Assembly: GCF_001654865.1 (NCBI RefSeq)
Contig: NZ_LXEO01000047.1
Span: 154,187-218,186 of the forward strand
Origin: Buttiauxella noackiae ATCC 51607
GTDB lineage: Bacteria > Pseudomonadota > Gammaproteobacteria > Enterobacterales > Enterobacteriaceae
Direction of reading: 5' to 3'
DNA: 64,000 nucleotides
Of this stretch, positions 7,254 through 19,909 are shown piece by piece (position 1 is the first letter of the stretch; each line of letters starts with the position of its first letter). The notes beneath the pieces were generated by a model, which saw nothing but the letters and a program-made list of their open reading frames with translations, had not been told where the DNA came from and ran no database searches. Both the position numbers and the translations under genes were made by a program.

Positions 7254-9593
7254 GGGGGCGTTCGCAACCCAAGCCTTCAGAACCTCAACATCGTGTTGCC
7301 ATTCCTGCTTCAATTCTTCAATCCACTCACCAACATTTTCTGACCAGGCAGGTAAGTCCGGCGACTGAATTTGCTGAGCAACTTGCTGCAAATGGCGCAA
7401 CCCAATAGAACCCGCAGCCCCCTTAATTTTATGGCCCTCTTCCACCACACCTTTCTGGTCGCGGGCAGTCATATTGGAATCCAGCACACTCAGATAACCC
7501 GGCATCATTTTTTCAAACATCGCCAATCCATCAGTAATCAGCTTTGGTCCTACTAAGTCCATGTACTGCTCAAGCATCGGAATATCGAGCAAGGCTTGTT
7601 GCTTTTCACTGTTAACTTGAGACATTGGAGACTCCTTTTCAGACTCTGACTTTTGGTTGTCCCAGAATTTTTGGATCATCGCCATCAACGCCGGGACTGC
7701 GAGTGGTTTGCTGAGCACATCATCCATGCCAGCATCCAGATACTCTTTTTTATCTTTCAATACGTTGGCCGTCAATGCTACTAAAGGCGGTAAATCTTCG
7801 CGGGCATAATTCGTCGTCAATTGTCGAGAGATATCCAGCCCGGTCATATCCGGTAACTGGATGTCCAGTAACACCAGGTCGTATTCTCCCGGAGTGAATT
7901 TCTCCAGCGCCTCTTTACCAGTCATCGCAACATCTACGCTGTTGCCGAGCTTCTCAAGCACCGAGCGTGCGACAATTACATTGAGCTCAATGTCTTCCAC
8001 CAGCAAAACGTGCAACGCTGGCAACGGCATTTCGTCATCTTCGAGGGTATCTTCAACTTCATCCGCCACACGCGGCGCCTGAATCGTCAGGGTAAACAGA
8101 GAGCCTTCACCTGGCTTACTGCTAACGGTAATATCGCCTCCCATGCTCTTAGCCAGACGACGCGATACCGCCAGACCAATCCCCGTACCGGTTGCTGGTT
8201 TACCACCGTGGATATCCTTCACCTGATAATACATGGCGAAGATTTTGTCCTGCTCATCCTGCGGGATGCCAATCCCGGAATCCTGCACTTCAAAGCGCAG
8301 CGTATTTTCTTCGTCATAACGCACACGAACCGCCACCAGCCCACCTTTCGGCGTGAACTTCACCGCATTGCTAATCAGGTTCCAGAGAATCTGGCGCAAA
8401 CGCGTACCGTCCGTCACCACTTTATGTGGTAACGGCAAGGTTGGGTTCATTTCGAGCGTCAACCCTTTTTGCTGTGCCTGTAAGCCCGAAAGATTTTCCA
8501 GATCAGCAAGGAAACTGGTGAAATCAATCGGTTGGTTATCAAGCTGAACCTTACGGCGCTCGAGTTTATCCATATCAATGATATCGTTGAAAATATTTCC
8601 AAGAGTAATCGCCGAAACATGAATAGTCTTGAGATAATTTGTTTGTTCAGGATTCAGCTCGGTATCAAGCAGAATACGGCTTAAACCGACTATACCGTTC
8701 AATGGTGTACGTAGTTCATGGCTGATAGTAGAAATGAAGGTAGTTTTGTCACGGCTGGCGCGCTCGAGCGCATCCTGATAACGCTTACGCTCGGTAATAT
8801 CGCGACCAAAGCCCATCAAGCCATGGCGTTTACCGACGCGGTCGTAATAAGGCACTTTACGGATTTCAAAGCAGGCTTTACGCCCATCAGGGTAATCCAG
8901 CCATTGTTCGTAGGTGAGGGAAACATTATGACGGAATACTTTCTCGTCGGTTTCAATAACCTTCTGCGCCGCCTCTGGCGAGTAGACATCTTCTGGTTTC
9001 AGGCTGATCAGTTGCTTTTCACTTTTACCCGTCAGCAGTTCCATCGCGCGGTTACAACCGGAAAACTCTTTGTCTTCGTTACGATAAAAAACAAGGTCAG
9101 GAGATGCATCGAGGAATGAGCGTAAGAACGACGATTGCTGTTCGAGCTGTAGCTGCGTCTCTTCACGCTCCTGCATCTCGACTTTAAGCTGCTCCAGCAT
9201 CGTCTGGCGTTCATCTTCTGCTTTAACGCGATCGGCTATTTCCTGATTCAATTGAGCAATATTGTCTTTGAGCTGCACATTGAGTTTTAAATCTCTTTCG
9301 CGCATCTCCTCGAGTTTTTGCACAAGCTTTGAAAGCCGCTGGCGCGACTCCTCAAGTTGCTCAACCACCACAGAAAGGAAATAGACGGCCCAGGGGGTAA
9401 TTAACAGGCCAAAAAAGATGGAACGGACAACATCAATACTTTCAACCTGGCCGCGTAATAACATCGTCACGGCCATTTGCACCATGATAGCCAACACCAC
9501 CAGGGCTGAGGCCAATAACAAAGAGAAGCGCACTAATCCGAGCTTCACCATCAAATCAACGTAATATTGCGCCAGTAACCGGATTTGCTTCAT
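7245..9593 (-). CDS. arcB: ArcB, hybrid sensor kinase of the Arc anoxic redox system
   Basis: 782 residues. Two N-terminal membrane helices (about 22-45 and 57-77), a coiled-coil linker, a PAS domain with the redox-active Cys180 and Cys241, the kinase core with His292 (ISHELRTPLNG), a receiver domain with Asp577 (LVLLDIQLPDM), and an HPt domain with His721 (GHKIKGAAGS). It senses quinone redox state and phosphorylates ArcA (encoded elsewhere). All phosphorelay residues are intact. The 3' end overlaps the ArcZ terminator in antisense. It may share a transcript with yhcC, 50 bp upstream. Confidence 0.96.
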   Translation of the reverse strand: MKQIRLLAQYYVDLMVKLGLVRFSLLLASALVVLAIMVQMAVTMLLRGQVESIDVVRSIFFGLLITPWAVYFLSVVVEQLEESRQRLSKLVQKLEEMRERDLKLNVQLKDNIAQLNQEIADRVKAEDERQTMLEQLKVEMQEREETQLQLEQQSSFLRSFLDASPDLVFYRNEDKEFSGCNRAMELLTGKSEKQLISLKPEDVYSPEAAQKVIETDEKVFRHNVSLTYEQWLDYPDGRKACFEIRKVPYYDRVGKRHGLMGFGRDITERKRYQDALERASRDKTTFISTISHELRTPLNGIVGLSRILLDTELNPEQTNYLKTIHVSAITLGNIFNDIIDMDKLERRKVQLDNQPIDFTSFLADLENLSGLQAQQKGLTLEMNPTLPLPHKVVTDGTRLRQILWNLISNAVKFTPKGGLVAVRVRYDEENTLRFEVQDSGIGIPQDEQDKIFAMYYQVKDIHGGKPATGTGIGLAVSRRLAKSMGGDITVSSKPGEGSLFTLTIQAPRVADEVEDTLEDDEMPLPALHVLLVEDIELNVIVARSVLEKLGNSVDVAMTGKEALEKFTPGEYDLVLLDIQLPDMTGLDISRQLTTNYAREDLPPLVALTANVLKDKKEYLDAGMDDVLSKPLAVPALMAMIQKFWDNQKSESEKESPMSQVNSEKQQALLDIPMLEQYMDLVGPKLITDGLAMFEKMMPGYLSVLDSNMTARDQKGVVEEGHKIKGAAGSIGLRHLQQVAQQIQSPDLPAWSENVGEWIEELKQEWQHDVEVLKAWVANAPKK

Positions 9594-9643
9594 GGAACGT
9601 TTCCCTCGTCATCAATCAGCTAAATATACCGCACGCTTAGGGA

Positions 9644-10576
9644 TTACAACAGAATTGCCGGGCTCCATGGAGTACCTATCGCCGAACCTTGTGTGCCATG
9701 TTCAGTCAGATATTTATCGATAGCCCCCATCCCGGCCCAACGATTCTCACACCACAATGGTGCCAGTAGGGTTGGCCGCCGCGCGTTGGCAGAAATTCGG
9801 TGGAATACGATATCAAGAGGAGTGTGGCGAATCATCTCCCCGGCAGTTGTCGCATACTCTTCTAATTCAATAGCCTGCAAGCGCCCCGCCAGCCAACTTT
9901 TGGCCATCGTGCTACCGCTAACGATATGCAACGGGTGGAGTTTGATGCCGTCCACGCCTGTCTCAACGACTTTTTCCAGCGTTTCTATGGAGTGTGACTT
10001 CGTTTCACCAGGCAAGCCGACAATAAGATGACTGCAAACTTTCAACCCACGTGCTCGTGCTCGACGTGTAGTTTCCTGATAACAGGCAAAATCATGCCCA
10101 CGATTAATACGATGCAATGTTTTGTCATGAGCCGTCTGCAAACCTAACTCCAGCCAAACTTCGTAGCCTTTATCGTGATATTCACTTAACAGATCCAGCA
10201 CACTGTCTGGCACACAATCTGGGCGCGTCCCAACGCATAATCCAACGATGCTAGCCTGACTCACCGCTTGCTGATACATCGAACGCAATACCTGCACTTC
10301 CGCCCATGTACTGGTGTAAGCCTGGAAATACGCGAGATAGTGCTGCGCGCGGTTCACTAACTGTGATTGGCGTTCGAGTTGATCGGCGATGGAGTGACTT
10401 TGTTGGGTTTCATCAGCAAAAGAGGCAACATTGCAAAAAGTACACCCCCCACGCCCGATGGTGCCGTCACGGTTTGGGCAACTGAAACCGCCATGTAGCA
10501 CGAGTTTATGGACCTTATGGCCATAACGTCGCTGAAGATCGCCACCAAACATATTGACTAATTTTTGTAACTGCAT
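9644..10576 (-). CDS. yhcC: YhcC-type radical SAM protein
   Basis: 310 residues. An N-terminal radical-SAM cluster motif has cysteines at about 33, 45 and 48 (FSCPNRDGTIGRGGCTFC), which fits the TIGR01212 family with its widened first spacing. The LIVGLPGETKSHSIETL segment is typical of Elp3/MiaB-like enzymes. The substrate is not known to me; the family is conserved next to arcB and gltB in enterobacteria. It is divergent from gltB across a long intergenic region. Confidence 0.85.
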   Translation of the reverse strand: MQLQKLVNMFGGDLQRRYGHKVHKLVLHGGFSCPNRDGTIGRGGCTFCNVASFADETQQSHSIADQLERQSQLVNRAQHYLAYFQAYTSTWAEVQVLRSMYQQAVSQASIVGLCVGTRPDCVPDSVLDLLSEYHDKGYEVWLELGLQTAHDKTLHRINRGHDFACYQETTRRARARGLKVCSHLIVGLPGETKSHSIETLEKVVETGVDGIKLHPLHIVSGSTMAKSWLAGRLQAIELEEYATTAGEMIRHTPLDIVFHRISANARRPTLLAPLWCENRWAGMGAIDKYLTEHGTQGSAIGTPWSPAILL

Positions 10577-11256
10577 AATCTGATGGGCCGCCCTGTAAAA
10601 GGGACGTAGCCTGCCACTATCTGCCCAATTTAGCGATGACCTGGATCAATCGCTTTGGCGCAGCTTTACCTTCTGCATAACAATGCAAAATTAGTGCAAG
10701 TTTACGCACGCAAAAGATGATTACTTTTCCTTATACTGACCTCCTATTTTTAAAGAATATGTGACCTTGCGAAAAACAGTGTCATACAACACGCCAGCGC
10801 GCATTGATAGCACAAGATCCTGCCAACTTAGACATTGCCAGCACGGTCTGGAATTTTGCAGCCCGCCAGATAGTGAGAGAGATCACAATACCCAAGCGAT
10901 TCCCCTGCCGCTTAAATACGATAAAAATGATAATAAAATGTTTATATTCATGATGTTAAATGACATTTAGCACATAATCGTATAAATAAGAATGCCATTT
11001 GACCTGTGTGCGCTTTCCCGATAACTTGGAAATCCGCTGGAAGCTTTCTGGGTGGGTTCTGTGCCCATCATATTTATGCAGTAATTTAGATTCCCTCTAA
11101 AGCAAGTCCTCAATACTTGTGAAACCGGATGCGTCAGACATCAAGAGGGCGACACACGCGGTAAGCGTAGATTCGCAAACCCCGTCGCCATGCCCTTGCT
11201 GCGTCTGGACGCAAACGGTATCGGGAATCACGTAGAGCCTGGGGAGGTTCACTGAT
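10577..11256. other. 680-bp yhcC-gltB intergenic region
   Basis: No open frame here resembles a protein. The left part (10577-10760) must hold the yhcC promoter and distal gltB control. An AT-rich stretch (about 10905-11000) is suited to Lrp and IHF, which act on the E. coli gltBDF promoter from sites this far upstream, but no individual site could be assigned. The right part (11090-11240) is a probable long leader. The gltB ribosome site is GGGGAGG, at 11241-11247. Confidence 0.5.
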
Positions 11257-14200
11257 ATGTTGTACGATAAATCCCTTGAGAAGGATAACTGTGGTTTCGG
11301 CCTGATCGCCCACATAGAAGGCGAACCTAGCCACAAGGTAGTGCGTACTGCTATTCACGCACTGGCCCGAATGCAGCACCGTGGAGCAATCCTCGCCGAT
11401 GGTAAAACCGGTGATGGTTGTGGACTGCTGTTGCAAAAACCTGACCGTTTCTTCCGAATCGTTGCGGAAGAACGTGGTTGGCGTTTGGCAAAAAATTATG
11501 CGGTAGGCATGATTTTCTTAAACAAAGACGACGCGCTGGCAAGTGCAAGCCGCCGCATCGTTGAAGAAGAGTTGCAAAACGAGACCCTGTCGATTGTAGG
11601 ATGGCGCGAAGTGCCAACCAATGAAGACGTACTCGGTGAAATCGCCCTCTCCTCAAAACCTCGCATCGAACAAATTTTTGTTAATGCTCCGGCTGGCTGG
11701 CGCCCACGTGATATGGAACGTCGCCTGTTTATCGCCCGTCGCCGCATTGAGAAACGCATCCAGGATAAAGACTTTTACGTTTGTAGTCTCTCCAACCTGG
11801 TTAACATCTATAAAGGTCTATGTATGCCGGCAGACTTGCCGCGCTTTTACCTGGACCTGGCGGACTTGCGCCTGGAATCAGCTATTTGCCTGTTCCACCA
11901 GCGTTTCTCCACCAACACCGTGCCACGCTGGCCGCTGGCTCAGCCATTCCGCTACCTGGCGCACAACGGTGAAATCAACACCATCACCGGTAACCGCCAA
12001 TGGGCTCGCGCCCGTACCTACAAGTTCCAGACTCCGTTGATCCCGGACTTGCATGATGCTGCGCCATTCGTGAACGAAACCGGTTCCGACTCAAGCTCCA
12101 TGGATAACATGCTTGAACTGCTGTTAGCTGGCGGGATGGATATTGTTCGCGCCATGCGTTTGCTGGTTCCACCAGCCTGGCAGAACAACCCGAACATGGA
12201 CCCAGAGCTGCGTGCCTTCTTCGACTTTAACTCCATGCATATGGAGCCATGGGATGGTCCAGCAGGAATCGTGATGTCCGACGGGCGTTACGCTGCCTGT
12301 AATCTCGACCGTAACGGTCTGCGCCCGGCGCGCTACGTCATCACTAAAGATAAGCTGATCACTTGTGCTTCTGAAGTTGGGATCTGGGATTACCAGCCTG
12401 ACGAAGTCATCGAGAAAGGACGTGTCGGCCCTGGCGAGCTGATGGTTATCGATACACGTATTGGCCGAATTCTGCATTCAGCTGAAACCGATGCCGATTT
12501 GAAGAGCCGCCACCCGTATAAAGAGTGGATGGAAAACAACGTCCGTCGCCTGGTGCCGTTTGAAGATTTACCAGACGAAGAAGTTGGCTCCCGTGAAATG
12601 GATGACGATACCCTCGCAAGCTTCCAGAAACAGTTTAACTACAGCGTAGAAGAGCTGGATTCTGTGATTCGTGTGCTGGGTGAAAATGGCCAGGAAGCGG
12701 TCGGTTCAATGGGTGACGATACCCCGTTTGCCGTGCTCTCCAGCCAGCCACGCATCATTTACGATTACTTCCGCCAGCAATTTGCGCAGGTAACTAACCC
12801 GCCAATCGACCCGCTGCGTGAAGCGCACGTAATGTCTCTGGCAACCAGCATTGGCCGTGAAATGAACGTCTTCTGTGAAGCAGAAGGCCAGGCGCACCGC
12901 CTGAGCTTCAAATCGCCAATTTTGCTGTGGTCTGATTTCCAGCAGCTCACTTCACTTGAAGAACAGCATTACCGTGCCGATACGCTGGACATCACCTACG
13001 ATGCCTCCGCTCAGTCGCTGCACGAAACTGTAAATGCTCTGTGCGACGAAGCGGAACGTATGGTTCGCAACGGCACAGTGCTGTTGGTACTGTCTGACCG
13101 TAACATTGCGAAAGATCGCCTTCCGGTTCCGGCTCCAATGGCGGTTGGTGCGATACAGACTCGACTGGTCGAGAAAAATCTGCGTTGCGATGCGAACATT
13201 ATTGTCGAAACAGCAAGTGCGCGTGACCCACACCACTTCGCAGTTCTGCTCGGTTTTGGTGCGACGGCAATCTATCCATACCTCGCTTACGAAACTCTGG
13301 CGAAGCTGGTCGACAACAGTGCTATCGAAAAACCGTACCGTGAAGTGATGCAGAATTACCGCAACGGCATCAACAAGGGTCTGTACAAGATCATGTCCAA
13401 AATGGGCATCTCGACTATTGCCTCTTACCGTTGCTCGAAACTGTTTGAAGCAGTTGGCCTGCATAAAGAAGTTTCTGAGCTGTGCTTCCAGGGCGTTGTC
13501 AGCCGTATTGGTGGTGCAGGATTTAACGATTTCCAACAAGACTTGTTGAACCTGTCTAAGCGCGCATGGCTCGCTCGCAAGCCGCTAGACCAGGGTGGGC
13601 AATTGAAATACGTTCACGGTGGCGAATATCACGCTTACAACCCTGACGTGGTTCAGACGCTGCAAAAAGCCGTCAACAGTGGCGAATACAAAGATTATCA
13701 AGAGTACGCGAAGCTTGTAAACGAGCGTCCGGTGGCAACACTGCGCGATATGCTTGCTCTGAACCCGCAAGATGAAACAGTCAAGATTGAAGATGTTGAG
13801 CCTGCCACTGAGCTGTATAAACGTTTCGATACTGCTGCGATGTCTATCGGTGCATTAAGCCCGGAAGCACACGAATCGCTGGCAGAAGCGATGAACAGCA
13901 TCGGTGGGAACTCCAACTCTGGTGAAGGTGGCGAAGACCCTGCACGTTACGGCACCAATAAAGTGTCCCGTATCAAACAGGTGGCTTCCGGCCGTTTCGG
14001 CGTGACGCCAGCTTACCTGGTGAACGCTGATGTTATCCAGATTAAAGTTGCTCAGGGCGCGAAACCTGGTGAAGGCGGTCAGTTGCCAGGTGATAAGGTC
14101 ACGCCATATATCGCAAAACTGCGTTATTCCGTACCTGGTGTGACGCTGATTTCACCACCACCGCACCACGATATTTACTCTATCGAAGATTTGGCGCAGC

Positions 14201-15714
14201 TGATTTTCGACCTGAAACAGGTCAATCCTAAAGCGATGATCTCCGTCAAACTGGTTTCCGAACCAGGTGTTGGCACCATCGCAACGGGTGTGGCAAAAGC
14301 TTATGCCGATCTGATTACTATCGCCGGATACGACGGTGGTACAGGTGCAAGCCCATTGTCATCAGTGAAATATGCTGGCTGCCCATGGGAACTGGGTCTG
14401 GTAGAAACACAACAGGCACTGGTTGCCAACGGCCTGCGTCATAAAATTCGTCTGCAAGTTGATGGCGGTCTGAAAACAGGCTTAGACATCATTAAAGCGG
14501 CAATTCTTGGCGCAGAAAGCTTTGGTTTCGGCACAGGTCCAATGGTTGCATTAGGTTGTAAATACCTGCGTATTTGCCACCTGAATAACTGCGCAACCGG
14601 TGTTGCAACTCAGGATGAAAAACTGCGTAAAAACCACTATCACGGCCTGCCATTCAAAGTGACAAACTACTTTGAATTCATTGCCCGTGAAACGCGTGAG
14701 TTGATGGCACAGTTGGGCGTGAAGCGCCTGGTTGACTTGATTGGTCGTACTGACTTGCTCAAAGAGCTGGACGGTTTCACTGCCAAACAACAAAACCTCG
14801 ATCTGTCGAATCTGCTGAAAACAGCCGAGCCAATGCCGGGCAAAGCGGTCTACTGGACAGAAACAAACCCACCATTTGATAAAGGTGATCTGAACGCTCA
14901 ACTGCTCGCTCAGGCGAAGCAGTATGTGGATGACAAGCAGAGCAAAACGTTCTGGTTTGATATCCGCAACACTGACCGTTCAGTGGGTGCCACATTGTCT
15001 GGTTATATTGCACAGCACAATGGTGACCAGGGGCTTGCAGCCGATCCGATTAAAGCGCATTTCAGCGGTACTGCCGGGCAAAGCTTTGGGGTATGGAACG
15101 CCGGTGGCGTAGAGTTACACCTCACTGGCGATGCCAACGACTATGTCGGCAAAGGTATGGCTGGCGGTTTGATTTCGTTGCGTCCTCCGGTAGGTTCATT
15201 CTTCCGTAGCCACGAAGCAACCATCATAGGCAACACCTGCTTGTACGGTGCAACAGGCGGCAAACTTTATGCTGCAGGCCGTGCGGGTGAACGTTTCGCT
15301 GTGCGTAACTCCGGTGCAATTACCGTTGTAGAAGGCATTGGCGATAACGGTTGTGAATACATGACTGGCGGTATTGTCTGTGTCATCGGCAAGACGGGCG
15401 TGAACTTTGGTGCAGGTATGACCGGTGGTTTCGCTTACGTGCTTGATGAAGATGGTGATTTCCGTAAACGCGTTAACCCTGAGTTGGTTGAACTACTCAA
15501 CGTTGATGAGCTGGCCATTCATGAAGAACACCTGCGCGGGATGATTACCGAGCATGTGCAACTGACGGGTTCCCAGCGCGGCGAAGAAATTCTGGCAAAT
15601 TGGCCGGAATTTGCCTCGAAATTCACGTTGGTTAAACCGAAGTCCAGTGATGTTAAAGCATTGTTGGGTCACCGCAGTCGTTCCGCAGCTGAGCTGCGGG
15701 TGCAGGCGCAGTAA
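11257..15714 (+). CDS. gltB: GltB, glutamate synthase large (alpha) subunit
   Basis: 1485 residues. The first 11 residues ([11 protein letters not shown]) are a propeptide; removal exposes Cys12, the N-terminal nucleophile of the class II glutaminase domain ([12 protein letters not shown]). A central domain, an FMN-binding (beta/alpha)8 synthase domain ([26 protein letters not shown]), the 3Fe-4S cysteines in [12 protein letters not shown], and a C-terminal beta-helix (GXXG repeats) follow. With GltD it makes two glutamates from glutamine and 2-oxoglutarate using NADPH, the low-ammonium assimilation route. gltD follows 9 bp later. Confidence 0.97.
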   Translation: MLYDKSLEKDNCGFGLIAHIEGEPSHKVVRTAIHALARMQHRGAILADGKTGDGCGLLLQKPDRFFRIVAEERGWRLAKNYAVGMIFLNKDDALASASRRIVEEELQNETLSIVGWREVPTNEDVLGEIALSSKPRIEQIFVNAPAGWRPRDMERRLFIARRRIEKRIQDKDFYVCSLSNLVNIYKGLCMPADLPRFYLDLADLRLESAICLFHQRFSTNTVPRWPLAQPFRYLAHNGEINTITGNRQWARARTYKFQTPLIPDLHDAAPFVNETGSDSSSMDNMLELLLAGGMDIVRAMRLLVPPAWQNNPNMDPELRAFFDFNSMHMEPWDGPAGIVMSDGRYAACNLDRNGLRPARYVITKDKLITCASEVGIWDYQPDEVIEKGRVGPGELMVIDTRIGRILHSAETDADLKSRHPYKEWMENNVRRLVPFEDLPDEEVGSREMDDDTLASFQKQFNYSVEELDSVIRVLGENGQEAVGSMGDDTPFAVLSSQPRIIYDYFRQQFAQVTNPPIDPLREAHVMSLATSIGREMNVFCEAEGQAHRLSFKSPILLWSDFQQLTSLEEQHYRADTLDITYDASAQSLHETVNALCDEAERMVRNGTVLLVLSDRNIAKDRLPVPAPMAVGAIQTRLVEKNLRCDANIIVETASARDPHHFAVLLGFGATAIYPYLAYETLAKLVDNSAIEKPYREVMQNYRNGINKGLYKIMSKMGISTIASYRCSKLFEAVGLHKEVSELCFQGVVSRIGGAGFNDFQQDLLNLSKRAWLARKPLDQGGQLKYVHGGEYHAYNPDVVQTLQKAVNSGEYKDYQEYAKLVNERPVATLRDMLALNPQDETVKIEDVEPATELYKRFDTAAMSIGALSPEAHESLAEAMNSIGGNSNSGEGGEDPARYGTNKVSRIKQVASGRFGVTPAYLVNADVIQIKVAQGAKPGEGGQLPGDKVTPYIAKLRYSVPGVTLISPPPHHDIYSIEDLAQLIFDLKQVNPKAMISVKLVSEPGVGTIATGVAKAYADLITIAGYDGGTGASPLSSVKYAGCPWELGLVETQQALVANGLRHKIRLQVDGGLKTGLDIIKAAILGAESFGFGTGPMVALGCKYLRICHLNNCATGVATQDEKLRKNHYHGLPFKVTNYFEFIARETRELMAQLGVKRLVDLIGRTDLLKELDGFTAKQQNLDLSNLLKTAEPMPGKAVYWTETNPPFDKGDLNAQLLAQAKQYVDDKQSKTFWFDIRNTDRSVGATLSGYIAQHNGDQGLAADPIKAHFSGTAGQSFGVWNAGGVELHLTGDANDYVGKGMAGGLISLRPPVGSFFRSHEATIIGNTCLYGATGGKLYAAGRAGERFAVRNSGAITVVEGIGDNGCEYMTGGIVCVIGKTGVNFGAGMTGGFAYVLDEDGDFRKRVNPELVELLNVDELAIHEEHLRGMITEHVQLTGSQRGEEILANWPEFASKFTLVKPKSSDVKALLGHRSRSAAELRVQAQ

Positions 15715-17142
<1,428 letters not shown>

Positions 17143-17186
17143 TTTGTCTGTCAGGGAGCAATTCGCTTACCTGACTTATCAATACG

Positions 17187-17223
17187 AAAAGCCCGGTGAT
17201 TTTCATATCACCGGGCTTTTTTT
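17187..17223. terminator. Bidirectional terminator between gltD and nanT
   Basis: 10-bp stem GCCCGGTGAT (17191-17200)/ATCACCGGGC (17207-17216) with TTTTTTT after it on the + strand and AAAA before it. It can end gltBD and, from the other side, nanT. Confidence 0.92.
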
Positions 17224-17239
17224 GTTTTATCAGACTGCT

Positions 17240-18739
17240 TTATTTCGCTGCTTTATGCATCATCGGTCCCTTAATAGCCCCTTTTTTAACAGCACCAGCC
17301 CCACTAAGCGGCTTACCATCTATAGCATCGTGAGTCCGTACTGCTTCAGGGTGAATCCAGCGCTGAATCCGTGATGGCATATCCAGGCCAATCAGCAGAA
17401 TGACTACAAAGGTTAGGCTAAACGAAAGCGAAGCAAGTGCAGTACCTAAATCAAGACGCTGAGCGATAGTCGCACCAATGATCGGAGCCAATGCACCACC
17501 CAGCGCACCGACGTTATAGGTAAAGCCCAGACCCGCAGCACGTTGTTCCGTATCGAAATAACCGCCAATCAATTTTGGTAAAATCCCTGCGATCCCTTGC
17601 CCCAACATCTGCTGTAAGAACAACAGCAGACCCAGCCCCCAAATGTTACCGCCACCGATGGCAAATACCGGGATAATCAATAATTGCGAGGCCAGGAGAC
17701 TGCAGACATAAGCTTTGCGCGTACCTAACCAATCACCGAGGAAACCACCTACACAGCAACCAACTGCAGCACCAAAACCGCTAAAGAACAGGATATGTGC
17801 AACGGTTTTTGGGTCGTAGGCCAGCTCAGTTTTCAGATATGTTGGTAACAGTGCCTGAATAGGCCATGAATAAAGGAAGGCAAAGAACACCACGACCATC
17901 AGGGTGACACCCGTTGGCCAGCGCTTACCACTGCTTTGCACCATAAAGCTGATGAACACCGCCGCACATATCAAACCCAGCGCAGCAATAATTACCGCAT
18001 TGCCAAGGTTACCGGCAAAACAGAAATAAAGCGCCGTTGCGACGACAACCGTGAGACCAATATTGATAAAACGATGTTCTCCACGATACAAAATATCCAC
18101 CATGGTTTTGGTTGGTTTTGTATCAGCAAACTTCTCTTTCCAGTCTTCTGCTTCCGGAATATTTTTACGCAGCCAGAGCGCAAAAATAATAGGCAAAATG
18201 CCGATGAAGAACAGCGCACGCCAGCCCCATGCCGGCACTACAACGCTATATACTTGAGCTGCAATCACCGCTCCTACAGAGAAGCCAGAAATAAGAAAAC
18301 CACTCGCCTTATTACGCATATGTTTAGGCCAGCTTTCGATGACATAGGTCGCACTAGACCCATATTCACCAGCCATGCCCATACCAATCAGCAGACGAGC
18401 AAGAAACATCGTCGTAAAGCCCGGAGCAAAACCGCATGCCAGAGTACCGAAAGAAAACAACACGATGCTGGTTATCATCGCAAGCTTGCGACCATAACGA
18501 TCGCCCATTGCCCCCAGAACCAGACCGCCAAACCAGCGCGAGATAAAGGCCGCAGAGATCAAACTCGCCGCCTGAACAGTTGTCAGGCCAAATTCACTTT
18601 GAATTTCAGTTAGTACTAACGCTATCAAGACAAAATCAAAGCCATCTAATAAGTAGCCAATCCAGGCGGCTGAAAATGCTTTCCATTGCGGCTTAGTCAA
18701 ATGGCGATACCACGGGATCCGTTGGGCAGTGTTATTCAT
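17240..18739 (-). CDS. nanT: NanT, sialic acid:H+ symporter (MFS)
   Basis: 499 residues, close to the 496 of E. coli. Major-facilitator family protein with the sugar-porter-like loop [13 protein letters not shown] and about 14 hydrophobic segments rather than 12; the extra pair in the centre ([14 protein letters not shown]) is typical of NanT. It takes up N-acetylneuraminate with protons. It follows nanA after 90 bp. No nanE, nanK or nanQ follows: the gltBD terminator lies 17 bp beyond its stop. Confidence 0.94.
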   Translation of the reverse strand: MNNTAQRIPWYRHLTKPQWKAFSAAWIGYLLDGFDFVLIALVLTEIQSEFGLTTVQAASLISAAFISRWFGGLVLGAMGDRYGRKLAMITSIVLFSFGTLACGFAPGFTTMFLARLLIGMGMAGEYGSSATYVIESWPKHMRNKASGFLISGFSVGAVIAAQVYSVVVPAWGWRALFFIGILPIIFALWLRKNIPEAEDWKEKFADTKPTKTMVDILYRGEHRFINIGLTVVVATALYFCFAGNLGNAVIIAALGLICAAVFISFMVQSSGKRWPTGVTLMVVVFFAFLYSWPIQALLPTYLKTELAYDPKTVAHILFFSGFGAAVGCCVGGFLGDWLGTRKAYVCSLLASQLLIIPVFAIGGGNIWGLGLLLFLQQMLGQGIAGILPKLIGGYFDTEQRAAGLGFTYNVGALGGALAPIIGATIAQRLDLGTALASLSFSLTFVVILLIGLDMPSRIQRWIHPEAVRTHDAIDGKPLSGAGAVKKGAIKGPMMHKAAK

Positions 18740-18829
18740 AAAGCACTCCCGGTACGAGTTCTTAAAAACTCGCCCTTTTGTTGGGTCTGATTAGGTATGG
18801 TTTACAGCACCATGGTTTATTTATGTTAT

Positions 18830-19729
18830 TCAGAACGCTGCACGTTCTTCCTGAAGCTGGACTGCGAGTGCTTTAAGCTCTGGCAGATAATGCTCTTCCA
18901 CTGGCGAAAATGGTTTGCGACATAGCGGTACAGCAACAACATCCATGTAATGGAGTAAAGTTTTCAGTCCACGGAAAACACCCACTTTAATCAGCACATC
19001 AATAACTTTATTACATTCACTTTGAAGTTGGCTGGCGCGTCGCATATCACCGCTCTGAACCGCTTGCTTGATTGCCTGGTAGCGCCATCCCATTACGTTG
19101 TAAGTACTACCAATCCCGCCATCTGCGCCTGCAACCAGACCAGATGCAAAGATCTCGTCATAGCCGTTGTAGAGCACCAGATCTGGATGGGCACGGCGGA
19201 TCTGTTCCATTTGGTAGAGATCGCCCGAAGTCTGTTTTAATGCGCCAACGCCAGGTAAGTTGATTAATGTATCAATCTGCTCGAGAGTGAGTTTCACGCC
19301 ACTTAATGCCGGGATGTTGTAGACCACCATTGGCAATCCTTCAGATGCATCAATTACTGCGCGGTAGTGATCACAATGTTCATCGAAACTAAACGGGTAG
19401 TAGAAAGGTGTTACGGCAGAGACAGCATCAAAACCGTAACGGTGTGCGGCACTCGCCAGCAGCTGGCTCTCATGAGTACTAATACTGCCTACATGCGCAA
19501 TCAGAGTTACTTTCCCTTTGGCTTCTTCAGCAACGATTTCCAGCACTTGCTCACGTTCCTGTGCACTCTGTAAAAAGGCCTCTCCGGTCGACCCCCCAAC
19601 GTAGATACCATCAATACCCTGTTCAATATTGAAACGAACCAGACGGCGCAAGCTGTCGGTATCCACCTGTTGCTGCTGATTGAATGGAGTAAGCAGTGCG
19701 GGCATCACACCGCGAAGATTCTGTGTCAT
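18830..19729 (-). CDS. nanA: NanA, N-acetylneuraminate lyase
   Basis: 299 residues from the ATG at 19729, which has a GAGG site; a frame reaching 19762 adds 11 unrelated residues. DapA-family TIM barrel with GGSTGEAF, the Tyr of [10 protein letters not shown] and the Schiff-base lysine of GALKQTSGD. It cleaves sialic acid to N-acetylmannosamine and pyruvate in the cytoplasm. The gene is controlled by the NanR repeats just upstream and is the first gene of a two-gene nanAT unit. Confidence 0.95.
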   Translation of the reverse strand: MTQNLRGVMPALLTPFNQQQQVDTDSLRRLVRFNIEQGIDGIYVGGSTGEAFLQSAQEREQVLEIVAEEAKGKVTLIAHVGSISTHESQLLASAAHRYGFDAVSAVTPFYYPFSFDEHCDHYRAVIDASEGLPMVVYNIPALSGVKLTLEQIDTLINLPGVGALKQTSGDLYQMEQIRRAHPDLVLYNGYDEIFASGLVAGADGGIGSTYNVMGWRYQAIKQAVQSGDMRRASQLQSECNKVIDVLIKVGVFRGLKTLLHYMDVVAVPLCRKPFSPVEEHYLPELKALAVQLQEERAAF

Positions 19730-19767
19730 ATACGCCTCAATTGTTGTCTGGTTTCTTAACATAACGA

Positions 19768-19790
19768 TATACCTTTATACCTGTTATACC
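19768..19790 (-). promoter_or_regulatory. NanR operator: three GGTATA repeats at the nanA promoter
   Basis: On the minus strand GGTATA occurs three times (19785-19790, 19776-19781, 19768-19773), spaced as in the E. coli nanATEK operator. The first repeat overlaps a likely -10 (TATAAC, 19783-19788). NanR dimers bind such repeats and are released by N-acetylneuraminate. Confidence 0.92.
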
Positions 19791-19829
19791 AGATCAAAAA
19801 GTAAACACCATATTACTAAGCGCTCAGGA

Positions 19830-19845
19830 TGCGATCTTGCTCATA
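19830..19845 (-). promoter_or_regulatory. Possible CRP site upstream of nanA
   Basis: TGCGA-N6-TCATA read on the + strand, 8 of 10 matches to TGTGA-N6-TCACA. If the start is near 19776 (from the -10 above) the centre is at about -61.5, the class I position. The nan promoter of E. coli is CRP-dependent and has a poor -35, as here. Confidence 0.55.
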
Positions 19846-19909
19846 TGAAATTATGATGGCTAATGAGACATACTAAAAAAGTGTGCGAGGGATCTCAGAT
19901 TAAAGTTAG

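Noticed and set aside
10682..10698. NtrC-like sequence (TGCAAAATTAGTGCA) upstream of gltB
   Set aside because: The dyad is two bases too short for an NtrC site and no sigma-54 promoter lies downstream.
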